Source of the DNA: Heterobilharzia americana
Lineage: Eukaryota > Platyhelminthes > Trematoda > Strigeidida > Schistosomatidae
Reading direction: 5' to 3'
Length of the DNA: 64,000 bases
Assembly: GCA_944470555.2 (NCBI GenBank)
Contig: OX104127.1
Coordinates: 56,762,140-56,826,139 of the forward strand
In this document: piece after piece, positions 53,561 to 64,000 of the stretch
Numbering within the stretch: position 1 is the first letter of the stretch
Layout: each line of letters opens with the position of its first letter
Program-made: the position numbers and the translations under genes
The notes under the pieces: model-generated
What the model saw: only the letters and a program-made list of their open reading frames with translations
What the model was told of the DNA's origin: nothing
Databases searched by the model: none

Positions 53561-56500
53561 TTATTTGTTATTATTATTTTTCCCTTGGGTTCCTAGTGGA
53601 ACATAGGGCTTCAATAGTACGCCTTCATTGCTCTCTGTTCTCTACGGTCTTTTGAACCTGGCTCCACGACTGCCCACAAGCTTTCATTTTTCCTCACATG
53701 ATCTCCTCCATGTCACCCTCGGACGCCTAAATCGTCGTTTCCCATTTGGACTCCACTTGAGAGCCTGACCCCAATCAGCCTTCTCAGTGTATGTATACCC
53801 AATCCAATCCATCTCTACTTTCGTCTTCTGCATATTTGTTGCGTGATAGGTTCTTGGTTGGTTTGTTGCCAGCCAGAATTCCTTTTTGCTTATTCTTTCT
53901 GACCATCTGATCTTCAGTATGGAGTGATGGTCGTAGGTGGCAGCTGTTGATGAATGTGTAGTTTTTTGGAAGTGCTTCTTGTGACGCGTCAAGTCTCTCA
54001 ACTATCACATAGAAGCACTGACTTGCTTGACTGAATTAGTGTTGAAAATCTGGATGTTGTTCACGCTTTATACTGAGTGCAGTACATCTCCACACTGATT
54101 TCAGATAAATGCACGAAAGCCTGTCTTGCTGTCTTTCCGATGCTGGTTGCATTGACATCCTCATCTGTGCCTGTGTCGCCTGTAGTTGAGACGATGCTAC
54201 ATAGGTATGTGTAGGTGAAAGATGCTACTTCCTTCAAGTTTCTCCTGTTCATGATGATTGTTGTTTGTTGTTGTTGTTGTTGGTGGTGGTGGTGTTTGTT
54301 GGGTATCTTCATCACCTTTGTCTTCTCTACGTTCACTTGAACTGGTGTCTTCGCTGCCTCTTCTGCCAACTTGTTAGTTTTCACCTATAGATCTTCGAGT
54401 TTGTGCGACAAGACAATACACATAAATCATCATTGGCGAAATCCAAGTCTTCTAGGATCTTTTCCCAGGTCTAGCGTATCCCCCTCTTCTTACAGCTCCT
54501 CACTGTTTGCTGCATGATCCAGTCTAGTTGACCACAATGAGGAAGATCATGGGTGGTAGTCGGCATCAGTTTTGTCTTACTTCTTCCCATCTTCACTTCA
54601 AAGGCATCTCTGAGCTGAGCTTCCCATTGTGGATCACTTGGTATATGGTGTCTTCATATAGTTGTTGAATGCTGTTGATAAAGATTTGTGTCACTCACTG
54701 TATAGTGTTGAAGCAGCAGCTCTCAAATTACTTCTCGGTTGACGCTGTCGAAAGCCTTTTCGAAGTCGATGAAGTTGAGGTGGAGAGTTGACTGCCATTC
54801 TATACTCTGTTCGATGATGATGCTTGGCGTAGTGTTGCAATTTGATCCACACATGATTTGTAGTTCCTGAATCCAGCCATCCAGCCTTTCCCGGTCGTAG
54901 TTTTGAATTCATTGCATCTTTTAATCTCTCCAGCATGATTTAGCATAACATTTTGCTCAGAGTGGACAATTAGCGTGATTCCTCGCCAGTCCTTTCAAAC
55001 ACTTAAGTTTCCCTTCTTTAGGAGTTTGACATGGAACCCTTCTTTCAATCGATCGGCAGGTACCTTTCATTCCTTTCAAACCTTCTGCAATAGTGATGTG
55101 AGCATTTCCGCTGTTATCTCTGCATCTTTTTTCAGTGCTTCTGGCCGAATTCCATCTGGTCCTGCTGCTTTCCCGCATTTCAGTAGCTTTATGGTGCTCA
55201 GGACTTCCACTTTTGTTGGAGGGTTTATGTTCATTTGTAGTTCTGCGGCTGCTGGTGGTATTTCTGGATGAGTTGCAGGTGGTGGTCAATTCAAGAGCTT
55301 TTCGAAGTGGTCAGTCCATTGTTTCCTTTGTTACTCCTCTTTGCCAATCAAGCTCACTTCGCTATCTTCCATTGTTTTCATCTATGCTGATCTCTTCCTA
55401 AATAGTAACCTGATTATTTGACACAAAATTGTCACGTCTCTCCTACCTGCAACCAGTCCTGCTTCACTTGACAATGTGTCGTAGAAGTGTCTTTTGTTTT
55501 TGTGCGCACTCCTCTTCACTTCTTTGTCCAGCGTACTGTTTTATACATTGTACTCAGTTCCTCTTTCCGTTGTTTATCTTTGCACTGGTTTATTTTCTGC
55601 TTCACCATCTTCCTCTCCTCTCCTCTATTGGGTTCCATGTGTCAATCGAGATCCATCCCTTGTCTTGTCTTGCTTCTTCTTCCTTCCTGACACGGTGATG
55701 CAGGTTTCTTTCCAGATAGCTTTCAAAGGGTTCCAGTGTTCTTCACGACCGATCTTTCAGGGATGTTGCTCAATGTCTCCCATTTTGTCGTGATGGCTGA
55801 CGTGAAGATGTCCCTTTTAGTTTCGTCCTTCAGTTCAGTTTCTGTTCTGGGTGTTGAACTTGAACTGTGGTTATCTATCACCAATTTGTTTGAAGGCTTT
55901 GAAGGTAGGTTGCTTGCAGTAGATAGTGTTGTGAGTGGTGTGAACCTACAACTGGTCCCCTTCTTGATCTGATGTTGTGTGGGGTAGGCTGGCTGTGTCT
56001 CCACTTTCTTCACATTGAGATGAAGTCTATCTGATGTTTAGTGTGTCCATCTGGTGTCTCATGAAATCCATGTCTCTCGCTTTGTGAATATTCTTGTGTT
56101 TGTACACACTGCCTTTAATGACCGAATGGTTGAATGCTCAGAATTGTGCAAACATTTCTCCATTGTCACTCATCATTTCAGCGAGTGCTTCTCGACCCAT
56201 GATAGACGAGTTGTCTTTCTGTGTTGTCCGCTTGGAGTTTGGCATTGATGTTGGCCATTAGAATTTTGATGTCGCCATGTGGAGTGCGGTGTTGTCCATT
56301 ACTGATTGGAGTTGTCTTGATTATTTGTAGATGCATTGCGTAGCGTAGCGTAGCATTGTATGATTGTGAGTTTTCTTCCTTTTGAGTAGAATCTTGCTGT
56401 CATGATGGTGATTTTGGAGGAGATTGGTTCGCAGTGCATGAGAGAGAGTCTTCGATGCTCCTGAAAGGGACACCATGATAGCCACTGGGAAACTCAGTGT

Positions 56501-56688
56501 GCTGGTGGTTGTCGTGTGGGTGACAATATTGGAGTAGGTTATTGACTCTTCAGTTGATAGTTTGTAGAGTCTACTTCCATTGCATCTGCTTTCGCAGATT
56601 CCAAGCACTTCCATGCCATACCTTCTCATCTCTTTTGCAATCTGGACATCCTTGCCAACTAGGTTCATACATGGTGCAGACGGACGAG
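53561..56688 (-). mobile_element. RTE-A retrotransposon, near full length (3.1 kb), dead
   Basis: Minus-strand order: TMYEPSWQ-like start, KEMRRYGMEVLGICESRCNG (AP endonuclease start, the catalytic Glu region 'E' present), frameshifted endonuclease to about 55700, FTSAITTKWETLSNIPER linker, KAAGPDGIRPEALKK-equivalent (about 55130-55180), RT motifs (EQSIEWQSTLHLNFIDFEKA, FDSVNREVI near 54740-54790), DFANDDL catalytic region near 54430, VNVEKTKVMKI, NRRNLKEVASFTYTYLC, and the 3' end with (TAA) tail at 53563-53580. Many frameshifts. It lies in RhoGEF intron 4 and splits a SINE-C. Typical RTE length is about 3.2 kb, so only the 5' UTR is missing. Confidence 0.9.
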
Positions 56689-56835
56689 TATTTATACTGG
56701 GTGATAATTAAAGATGAAATGAAAACTTAAACCGCTGACGTATTTGAACCAGCGATCACCGGGTTACTGGCCCAGTGCTCTACCAATTGTCCTACGAGGT
56801 CTGACTGTTGACCACCACATTGTTATTTCACTTTA
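56689..56835 (-). repeat. SINE-C, 5' part
   Basis: Complement of the SINE-C head: box B as TATTTGAACCAGCG, GGTTACTGGCCCAGTGCTC and CCAATTGTCCTACGAGGTC (box A). Confidence 0.8.
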
Positions 56836-56839
56836 ATCA

Positions 56840-57165
56840 CTAAGGTGGGTTTTATCCGACTACCATGTGAATTCATGATCGTATTCATACACGCTGCTTG
56901 GTGAAGACTTCTCATCCTAATTCAAATGTACTTGAATGAGTAAAGAAGCATCAGATTGATGATCATTTTAACTATCCAAGATAGGCGTTGTTTGTCATCT
57001 CAGGGAAATAAATAAATTCCCAATTTTGTTTACTTAAACCGATATAGATGATTCACAATTTTTTTTTATACCTATAGATATTGTATTACTGATAAATTTC
57101 TCTCTCCACCGTTAATCGGCGGTTTAAATAATCTGAATTAATAAGGTACTAATAGTCGAGGGGTT
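56840..57165. other. RhoGEF intron 4, no other feature
   Basis: Nothing supported. Confidence 0.4.
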
Positions 57166-57168
57166 TAC

Positions 57169-57172
<4 letters not shown>

Positions 57173-57234
<62 letters not shown>
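57173..57234. repeat. (TG)n microsatellite
   Basis: About 31 TG units, uninterrupted. Confidence 0.98.
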
Positions 57235-57235
<1 letters not shown>

Positions 57236-57239
57236 TTTG

Positions 57240-57640
57240 AACTGATGCTATCGTAGCATAAATCGTGACAACAATATGGACGAAGAAGATAATGGTAAGA
57301 ATGAGATTTGGTCAAACTGGGTAACCGATTAGGCTTTCTGCTGTCTAGCTGATAGACGATCATATCTGTTGTTTACTGATACTTTAAACTACCACTTAAA
57401 CGTACAATACGATGAATAATAGCGTGGAATTGCTTGGTTTTTTTAAAATTTATATTTAATTACTATTATATTACTATTAGTAAAACTTGGGCATTGTAGT
57501 CAATTGTAATTACCTGAAACATGTCGTGATGTATTAGCGCTATACATTTCGAACAATCTGATCACATATGGACTTGTTGAACTATTTATGTGAAAATTGT
57601 GAAAAATGTCTACATCTCATTACCATTTAGAGGTGATTCA
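57240..57640. other. Unassigned intron sequence
   Basis: 57500-57570 is complementary to 58545-58615 (words such as CATGTCGTGATGTATTAGCG), forming inverted repeats around the Penelope-like copy at 57640-58082 and SINE-A. Confidence 0.5.
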
Positions 57641-58082
57641 CATAGGTTTGTTGTGAGGAAAAGAATTAGATCGGTCATCTGTAAAACGTATTATGCAGCT
57701 AAGGTCATCTTTGTAGAGAAGACCAAGTCCATGTTACAGCACAAACTGAAATAATATATAAACGATTGCATCACATCCCACTGTGTTTATCAATTTACAT
57801 GTATATATAGGGAGGAGTAATCGTGATATGCAGTTAAGGAAGGTTGAACATGTACCTCAACAGATCCGATAAGTGCAGGTGACAAACATCCATCTTCGTC
57901 TATCGTTAAAACATATACTAGACACTAACCATAGGATAGACATGAAAACAGCCTTTAAAGTACTACATAGAAGTGGTCAGAGCCGAATGCTTAAATTTAT
58001 TCAAGCTCTTGGCATCCGTAAGTTTAAACCCTCTTTATGTATACAAAAACAATTCGTACTCACGTTGAACCTACCTTGGTAG
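57640..58082 (+). mobile_element. Penelope-like element 3' end (family 3)
   Basis: HCVYQFTCIY (start of the GIY-YIG region, degraded), LKHILDTNHRIDMKTAFKVL, FIQALGIRKFKPSLCIQKQF, then a stop at 58080. The same ending occurs in 61960-63950. Confidence 0.8.
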
Positions 58083-58430
58083 TAGTGTTATTGCTTGTAT
58101 TACACCGTCGTTGATTGGACCGAATTAATCAGTCTCTGTTAGCATGTGGGCTCCTATGCGGATGCCTCGATATTGCCTGTCTTTTAACTATGTTTAGTAA
58201 TGATGGGCAGTGGCTAGCAGTGGAATCCAGGATGCGAATTTCGTCATATTTGAGACTCACTAGTCAGCTGGATGTACCTGCTGGCTCCCAGTGAGTGATG
58301 TTCTCACCGGGACTTGGACTCGGGAGCGACAGCTTCAAACGCCAGGGCGTTATCCACTACACCACCGAGCCACGATAGCCACTTCTTGTGCGACGGGTAT
58401 AGGTTTAGTGTTATTGCTTGTATTGATTTT
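58083..58430 (-). repeat. SINE-A unit with linker at both ends
   Basis: GTGTTATTGCTTGTATT occurs at 58087 and 58413, flanking linker, ribozyme 58222-58277, head (GGACTTGGACTCGGGAGCGA complement) and the distal linker start. It begins at the stop of the preceding Penelope-like ORF. Confidence 0.8.
58222..58277 (-). ncRNA. Hammerhead ribozyme relic, SM-alpha type with 4-nt insertion
   Basis: Minus strand AUCCAG CUGACUAGUGAG UCUCAAAUAUGAC GAAAUUCGCAUC CUGGAUUCC: insertion in the core and changed helix II. Confidence 0.7.
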
Positions 58431-58835
58431 AATTTTCATACCAAGAGTAAGGTTTTCCCTTTTTTCTTTTTTCTATCCCTTCCTATTCCTCTGTGTTTTC
58501 TGTTAACTTCATTGACCTTTTTCGTAAATTTTTACATAAATAGTTCGAAAAGTCCATGTGTGATCAGATTGTTCGAAATGTATAGCGCTAATACATCACG
58601 ACATGTTTCAGATAATCTTGGTCTTCTAATTACGCTGTTTAAATTCCATTTTAGTCTGTTTATTAGAAATATAATGTGTAGTAATGAAACAGTATCATTT
58701 ACTAGATAACAACATTTCGGACACAATTTATTGTCCACAGTTATATCAGGTAATCAACTCCACAACAACTTCGAGACAGACTTCAATTAGTTGACATTCT
58801 CTCTCCTTCTCTGTGATAGTAGAAGTTTCCATATT
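58430..58835. other. Unassigned
   Basis: Contains the complement of 57500-57570 at 58545-58615. A minus frame (58532-58738) has no motif. Confidence 0.4.
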
Positions 58836-58839
58836 ATCT

Positions 58840-58975
58840 GGGATAGGTGTAGAATCATTTCCATTTGGTGTTGATTCGATCAACACAGATTCGGTTATCG
58901 ATCTCTCTCTCTCTCCCTCCATCCAACTAAGTTAACTATCGTTCTATCCCCACCCTACTATGTTGGGGGTACAGA
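58840..58975 (-). mobile_element. Penelope-like (family 2) 3' scrap
   Basis: TTGATTCGATCAACACAGATTC, a CTCTCT run and CCATCCAAC match 32920-32990 and 42290-42350. Confidence 0.5.
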
Positions 58976-58979
58976 AGAG

Positions 58980-59495
58980 GTATGTCTATTCTCCTGTTCT
59001 GTGGTGGTCATAATACTTTCTTTACTGTTTTTATATTCATTGAGTACTTATTAACTGATTATTCCTATTGTTTTTGCTTCATACTTTACTCTCCTACCTC
59101 TCAGAGTATTACCTATTAAAAATCTCGTCGTATTGTACTCCGATTATTGATTATAATTAGTATTATTGTTTTTCATCACCTTACTCAACTGCATATCTTC
59201 CTTAGACACCCACTATAATTATGTAATCTCTCTCTGTAACTCAAGAAACGACTCAGTTTTTCATCCGAAAATATTCCATGATGATGACGACTTGATATTG
59301 AACTATTACAATTACTATAAATGCGACGGTACACCTACCGGAAATGATTCATCAGAAATAAAATTTCATTTTTCAATGAGCCTCTTTTCTCAACGAAAAA
59401 CCTGTTTAATTTGGGGGAGGGGGGGGGTGGGGATTTGATCATTTTTTCTAGTTAGTATTCATTATCCTTGATGGGGTCATCGGTGCACACGCCTG
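58980..59495. other. Unassigned; one possible coding-like frame
   Basis: A plus frame 59166-59438 contains HPKIFHDDDDLILNYYNYYK after a TTCCTTAG at about 59205, but its phase does not continue RhoGEF exon 4. Not called. Confidence 0.3.
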
Positions 59496-59499
59496 AGGA

Positions 59500-59790
59500 G
59501 GTAAGAAAGCTCAGTAAAAAGAAATATAAAGTATGAGGAGAAAGAAAAGAAGAATGACAAAATGGTGAGAATCGGGTATGGTGTTAAGATGAGGATAATG
59601 TGTGTATACATCTCCACCAATGAAATCGGTTTTGAGCCATATCACCTAGAGTCTGCAACCACTAGTTCATCTTGTCCCGCAGACCGCAACCACCTAATCT
59701 GCATCGTCCCACATGACTCAAACCAACACTCAGAGACTTCATACATGCGTGCCATGTTTTAGTCTGGCCACCTCAGGCCTTTTTTCTTAA
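59500..59790 (-). mobile_element. RTE-B 3' end
   Basis: Complement of GCCTGAGGTGGCCAGACTAA and AACATGGCACGCATGTATGA with 3' UTR AAGAAATATAAAGTATGAGG; same order as 9780-9980. Confidence 0.75.
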
Positions 59791-59794
59791 CACT

Positions 59795-60390
59795 GTCACT
59801 CCATCCCACCCTACTGTATGATTGTGTGTAATGGTATGCCGAGCTTTGCTCTAGATTTCTTATCTTACCAGGATCTACTAGTCTTGATTTAGCTTAGCGT
59901 TTTTGTGCTCTGTTATTACAATCGACCATGGTCGGCTGCTTTAACCTCTGTACTTGACCTCTCAATCATTGCAAGGGATTTGGTAAACCAGATTATTTTG
60001 CTGAATTGCATCGATAGAATCTTTTAACCTACAAAGCTTGTTTCTAAGCGAGTTTGTTGGTTTCAGTGCCAGCCACTTTAATCCCAGCCAACCTTATTGA
60101 GAATTCTTCGTAATGCTTCTGAGGTGCCTTCCTTGTATGGTAACACATAAGAGGCTTTGAATTCTTGCTCATCTCTGTCACCATTGTTACTATTAGTAGT
60201 AGAATGTAATGCTCTTCGACCGTACTCACCTTCCTGTGGGTAGACATGCGTGCTGTACGTCTCGCTGCAGAAGGTGATGCAGCAAACCTTCCTTGAAGCG
60301 ACAATTTCTGTCCCTCAGCTTTTAGAGGGTCACTCCCGCGCACCCTCTCAGTGTTTAGGGTCTGACTACAGCAAATCGTACCCGACAATC
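59795..60390 (-). mobile_element. Penelope-like (family 2) diverged fragment
   Basis: Minus reading MVTEMSKNSKPLMCYHTRKA then PQKHYEEFSIRLAGIKVAGT resembles the HKEETSQTSCRILNNSGIRV segment of 33240-33350, followed by the decayed GIY-YIG region near 59940-60020. More diverged than the copies at 33 and 42 kb. Confidence 0.6.
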
Positions 60391-60399
60391 TGGATCAAA

Positions 60400-61200
60400 T
60401 AACAATCACGTTCGTAAGGTAAACTACAAACACTTCTCTTAAGATTACTTGAGTTTTATTGACCACGAGAATTAGGAAACTGGTACACTGTTTCCAGAAC
60501 TAATTAGCTGAGCGTAGTCCAGATGGACTACAAATTCGTCCGTGCTTTAGACATCCACGTCGCTGAAACCGCTTAGGATCTTGTCGAACGCTTGTACCAC
60601 TAAGTCAGCTTGACGGTGTATTGGTTAGAATCCAACAAGGCCACGTGGAGGCTCACCGTCATGTACGTAACTACGTTTGACCGGTGTTCATCAGTGCCTA
60701 TCATCCCCGGGTTTCCTGGCCAGGAGCTCAAATGACCAAACCATCTTACCTCACCGCGTAGACTTCTTCACGTTGATGACCTAGGCACATCACTATGGAA
60801 AACATCTGGCTAACTTCAAGGCAGTTATATGCATCACTAATTAGATGATAAGGCTACCTTGTAAGAGTCATAGTTACGCCCGAAGTATTAATGTGAATAA
60901 TGATGTGGCATAAAACAGTAGATTCCACGAACTTCTATCTTTCACACCCGAACTGATGGCACTCCCTTTCACAAGGACTTGATTAAAACATTCATTCTGT
61001 TGTTGGATATTCACCTTCCTTCCTTCCTTTATGATTTTTACTTTGTTAAGCTAGGTTAATCATGGTTGAAAGTTTTTTGGCTAATATAGTCCGTTTAAAA
61101 TTGGCCAAAAGTGGTTGTTTTCTCTTGCCTATTTAGAAAATATATATTCCTTTTAGGTTTGCTGTGGATCGAAGAATACACAGGTTTTGTTAAGATATAA
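60400..61200. other. Unassigned, possibly repeat-derived
   Basis: Sequence around 60520-60760 is more GC-rich and evenly composed than flanks; no frame is open for long. It may be the upstream part of an element. Confidence 0.35.
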
Positions 61201-61204
61201 AGAA

Positions 61205-61340
61205 GTTTGTTAGTAATGATGGAAAGTGGCTAGGAGGAGGGGAAGTCTCGGACGCATATTTCATCCCATTCGGGGCTCCTCAACTGGACATAACTGCCTC
61301 CTAGACCCGCTTTGTAGTTACTTCCTAAAGTTTCAACTTG
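61205..61340 (-). repeat. SINE-A fragment, degraded
   Basis: Complement of the ribozyme with GUCUCGGACGCAUAUUUCAU and head lost; TAGTAATGATGG at the left edge is the typical SINE-A boundary. Confidence 0.5.
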
Positions 61341-61349
61341 AGGAAGCTG

Positions 61350-61955
61350 TATACGAAGCGATTAATTTTAGAATTTGTGTTATTGGTTCTTGAAAACCAG
61401 GAACTACACGTCAACCCTAGTTATATACGACAGTGAGTTTCTTTGTGACACCACTGGATGCCAACGAATATACCGTCAAGTTGACTTAGAAAAAACTGCA
61501 GTTAACGAGACCAAGTTACATAAGATCATTACCACTGATCTCTGAAGCACAAAAACCTTGTAGATCATCAGGATTTAGCTTCCTGATTCCCATGGTTCAT
61601 GTTGTTGAAATGATTCCAAGAGATTGAGTATGGCTTACCTTGTGAAAGTGATCAATATTCGGTCTGCAATGCCGGTTATTTTACCCCTAGCTTTAGCTGT
61701 ATATCAATCAGTAACCCGAAGAGAGCCAACACTGTGAATCGTCGACATTATGAGTTCATGAGCCAGGTATCTTAGAGGCATTCTTCATCAAAACATATTC
61801 GTCCACGAGGAGATGAGTACTGTGAAACGAGCTGAGTACGCCACATATGTGGATGTGTTGAAATTTAACAGTTTGGAAGGGGTTCTATGATAATATTGAT
61901 CAGTTTGAGAGCGTGTTAACAGAATACTTTGGTAGAAGTGTTCGTTTACTTGTCT
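61350..61955. other. Unassigned, probably upstream part of the next Penelope-like element
   Basis: No clear frame; position suggests decayed RT 5' region. Confidence 0.3.
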
Positions 61956-61959
61956 ATTT

Positions 61960-63950
61960 CCTTCTGGATGACAGGGGACCAATCAACCAGGTTGAATATC
62001 CGTCTAGAACTTAAAATTGAACCGAAAACTATGTTGATGACATCATAGTGATTTGTGAGAGGCCTAAAAATATGGCATGTCTACTAAATAGACTTAACGC
62101 CGTACAAACACACATCAGCCTGACATTCTTAGATATACTCCTCAGTCGACGAGAAGATGGTTCAATAAGACTGTCAGTCTACAGAAAGCTTGTATCGACA
62201 GGATATCATCTAAATTTTCAGTTTTTGCCCAATCCAGTACAAGCGAGGTCTAGTAAAATGCCTGATTAATAGGATTTATTGTATCAGTACACCAGATACG
62301 ATGGATGAAGACATCAAATTACTGGCCAAAGCACTTATGGAAAATGGATGTCCGACGAAGTTTATAAACCGTTGTAGAGGTCAAGTAGCACCAAAGCCAA
62401 CTCTATACACGGTCCTTAAGAAAAGAATCCATATCACTCTACCATACAGAGGGCAGTTGAATAGTATCATTTTGAGACATTGGCTAACAACATCCACTAA
62501 GAAAGCATATTACGCGGTGAATCTTACCATTGTGAAGAAACAAAAACACATGCTTCACCAAAAACCTAAACACTACATCAGTGATTACGTCACATCCCAT
62601 TGTGTTTACCAATTTACATGTGTGTGTGGTCACATATACATATGGAGGAGTAATCAAGTCATGTAGTTGAGGGTGGGAGAACATGTACCTAAATGACTTC
62701 AAAAACAGATGGAGCATGAAACAGTGATAAACGCTGGTGGGAGACGACCCTCTTCATCTATAGCTAAACATATCATAGAAACAGGCCACAAAATTAATGT
62801 TCAAACAGCTTTCAAAGTTTTATATCGAAATAATCAGGGGCGTATTCTGAGATTTGCGGAAGCCATAGCCATACAGATTGAAGTGAAGACAGGATTTAAA
62901 CAAGGCTGTCTACGATCACCCATGATATTAATGATTGTGGTGGACTGATTCATGCAACAAACAGTGAGGAGCGAGAAGAAGGGGATACGCTGTATGAGCC
63001 GGGGAAAAGATCCTAGAAGATTTGAATTTTGCCGATGACGTGTCTAATGTCGCACAAACTTGAAGACTCACAGGCGAAACTGACAAGTTGGCAGAAGAGG
63101 CAGCGAAGACAGGAGTTCAAGTGAATATGGAGAAGACTGAGGTGATGATGATACCCAACCAACAGAAACACCACCAACAACAACAAGCTCCAATCACCAT
63201 GAACTGGAGAAACTTGAAGGGAGTAGCCTCTTTCACCTATCTAGGCAGCACTGTTTCAACTACAGGCGACACAGGCACAGGCATCAAAGTCAGGATCGGA
63301 AAAGCAAGACAGGCTTTCCTGCATTTATCTGAAATCAGTGTGGAGATGTTCTGCACTCAGTATAAAGCGTGAACAACATCCGGATTTTCAACACCAACGT
63401 CAAGTCAATGCTTCTGTATGGCTCAGAGACTTGACGCGTCACGAAAAGCATTTCCAATAAAGTACATATATTCATCAACAACTGCCTACGCTGGCTCGTT
63501 ACTGAAGATCAGATGGATGGCCATAAAGAATCAGCAGTAAGGAACTCTGGCTAGTGACGAACCAACGAAGCAAGAACCTATCGCTGAACAAATATGCAGT
63601 GGAAGGAAGTGGAGATGGATTGGGCATACACTGAGAAGTCCATTCGGGGACATCACGCGTCAGGCCGCGGAGTGGAACTCAGATGGGAAGCGATGAGTTA
63701 GGCGTCGGAGGCGAGGGTGACATGGAGGAGATCATGTGAGGAAGAAATGAGAGCTTGTGGGCTGTCGTGGAGCCAGGTTGAAAAGTTTGCAGAGGATAGA
63801 GTGTAATGGAGACGTGCTACTGAAGCCGTTTGTTTCATTAGGAACCCAAGGGACAAATAATAATAATAATAATAGCCATACAGAAATTTAAATCACCTTT
63901 ATATGTACAAGAATAGTTTATTGTTACACTACACGTACGTTGCTTGGTGA
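61960..63950 (+). mobile_element. Penelope-like element (family 3), interrupted by RTE-A
   Basis: YVDDIIVICERPKNM (RT catalytic YxDD at about 62031-62055), THISLTFLDILLSRREDGSI, LSVYRKLVSTGYHLNFQ, KKRIHITLPYRGQLNSIILR, then SHCVYQFTCVCGHIYIWRSN (GIY-YIG; the Gly of YIG is now Trp), SSSIAKHIIETGHKINVQTA, RILRFAEAIAIQ at 62876, the RTE-A insertion, then KFKSPLYVQE and stop from 63884. In-frame stops at 62663 and elsewhere show it is dead. Confidence 0.88.
62878..63871 (+). mobile_element. RTE-A 3' copy inside Penelope-like element
   Basis: Starts in EVKTGFKQGCL (before RT motif C), continues DWFMQQTV region, NMEKTEVMMIPN, NWRNLKGVASFTYLGSTVST, then YGSETW-equivalent in a shifted frame, and ends GGAACCCAAGGGACAAATAATAAT. 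Flanks ATAGCCATACAGA at 62865-62877 and 63872-63884 form a duplication of up to 13 bp. Removal restores the host reading AIAIQKFKSPLYVQE. Confidence 0.92.
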
Positions 63951-64000
63951 ACTTCGTTTTCTTACCAAGATTAAGATCAATTAGTTCACCTCCTGTTAGT

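Noticed and set aside
54975..55972. Several plus-strand open frames of 70-100 codons
   Set aside because: They are antisense to the near full-length RTE-A copy.
59205..59438. Next RhoGEF exon
   Set aside because: The open frame after TTCCTTAG needs an incoming phase of 1, but exon 4 ends at phase 0, and the peptide does not resemble the DH end.

Overview
The window looks like intergenic and intronic DNA from a blood fluke (Schistosoma or a close schistosomatid). The evidence is AT-rich sequence, very large introns with short exons, SM-alpha-type repeats carrying hammerhead ribozymes, many RTE-like non-LTR retrotransposon fragments of the schistosome type (3' ends made of TAA repeats), and several Penelope-like elements. 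I could not run any database search. Species, family names and percent identities are therefore not claimed; family calls rest on recognised protein and RNA motifs.

The only gene I can reconstruct with confidence is on the + strand. Four exons at 25768-26064, 35726-35820, 38652-38771 and 52600-52753 join in frame (666 nt, 222 codons). They encode the N-terminus and most of a Dbl-homology (DH) RhoGEF domain that most resembles the PLEKHG1/2/3 type. All splice sites are GT/AG and all phases agree. The introns are about 9.7, 2.8 and 13.8 kb, and the next intron runs more than 11 kb to the window edge, so the end of the DH domain and any PH domain lie outside. The first exon encodes a run of 20 Asn from a perfect AAT microsatellite. 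A possible last exon of a different + strand gene lies at 17028-17118, and a CpG-rich coding-like block of unknown identity lies at about 23250-23688.

Nearly everything else is repeats. (1) RTE-A (reverse transcriptase with a YGSETW-type C-terminus): about nine pieces, including a near-complete 3.1 kb copy at 53561-56688 (-), a twin-primed copy at 11115-11962 with a perfect 15-bp target duplication, and a copy inserted inside a Penelope-like element at 62878-63871. (2) RTE-B (YGCETW-type C-terminus, SR2/Perere-like): about ten mostly 3' fragments. (3) Penelope-like elements with RT and GIY-YIG remains, at least three families. (4) Three tRNA-derived short repeat families: SINE-A (SM-alpha-like, hammerhead with CUGA core), SINE-B (about 400-bp units with a second hammerhead type, core CUGAGGA), and SINE-C (tRNA-like head, no ribozyme seen). 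(5) Microsatellites.

Layout: 1-7 kb SINE-A/B and an RTE-A copy; 7.7-8.6 kb Penelope-like; 9.6-12.7 kb RTE-B and RTE-A; 13.8-18.8 kb SINE pairs, RTE-B and the possible last exon; 19.9-24.7 kb SINE-C, Penelope-like, CpG-rich block and RTE-B; 25.8-52.8 kb the RhoGEF gene with its element-filled introns; 53-64 kb its downstream intron with the long RTE-A copy, SINE-A and nested Penelope/RTE elements. The strongest observations are the intact second hammerhead type in SINE-B (three copies with full core, one head-to-head pair), a CTGA duplication in the core of most SINE-A ribozymes, the insertions dated by target duplications, and a possible broken duplicate of RhoGEF exon 3.
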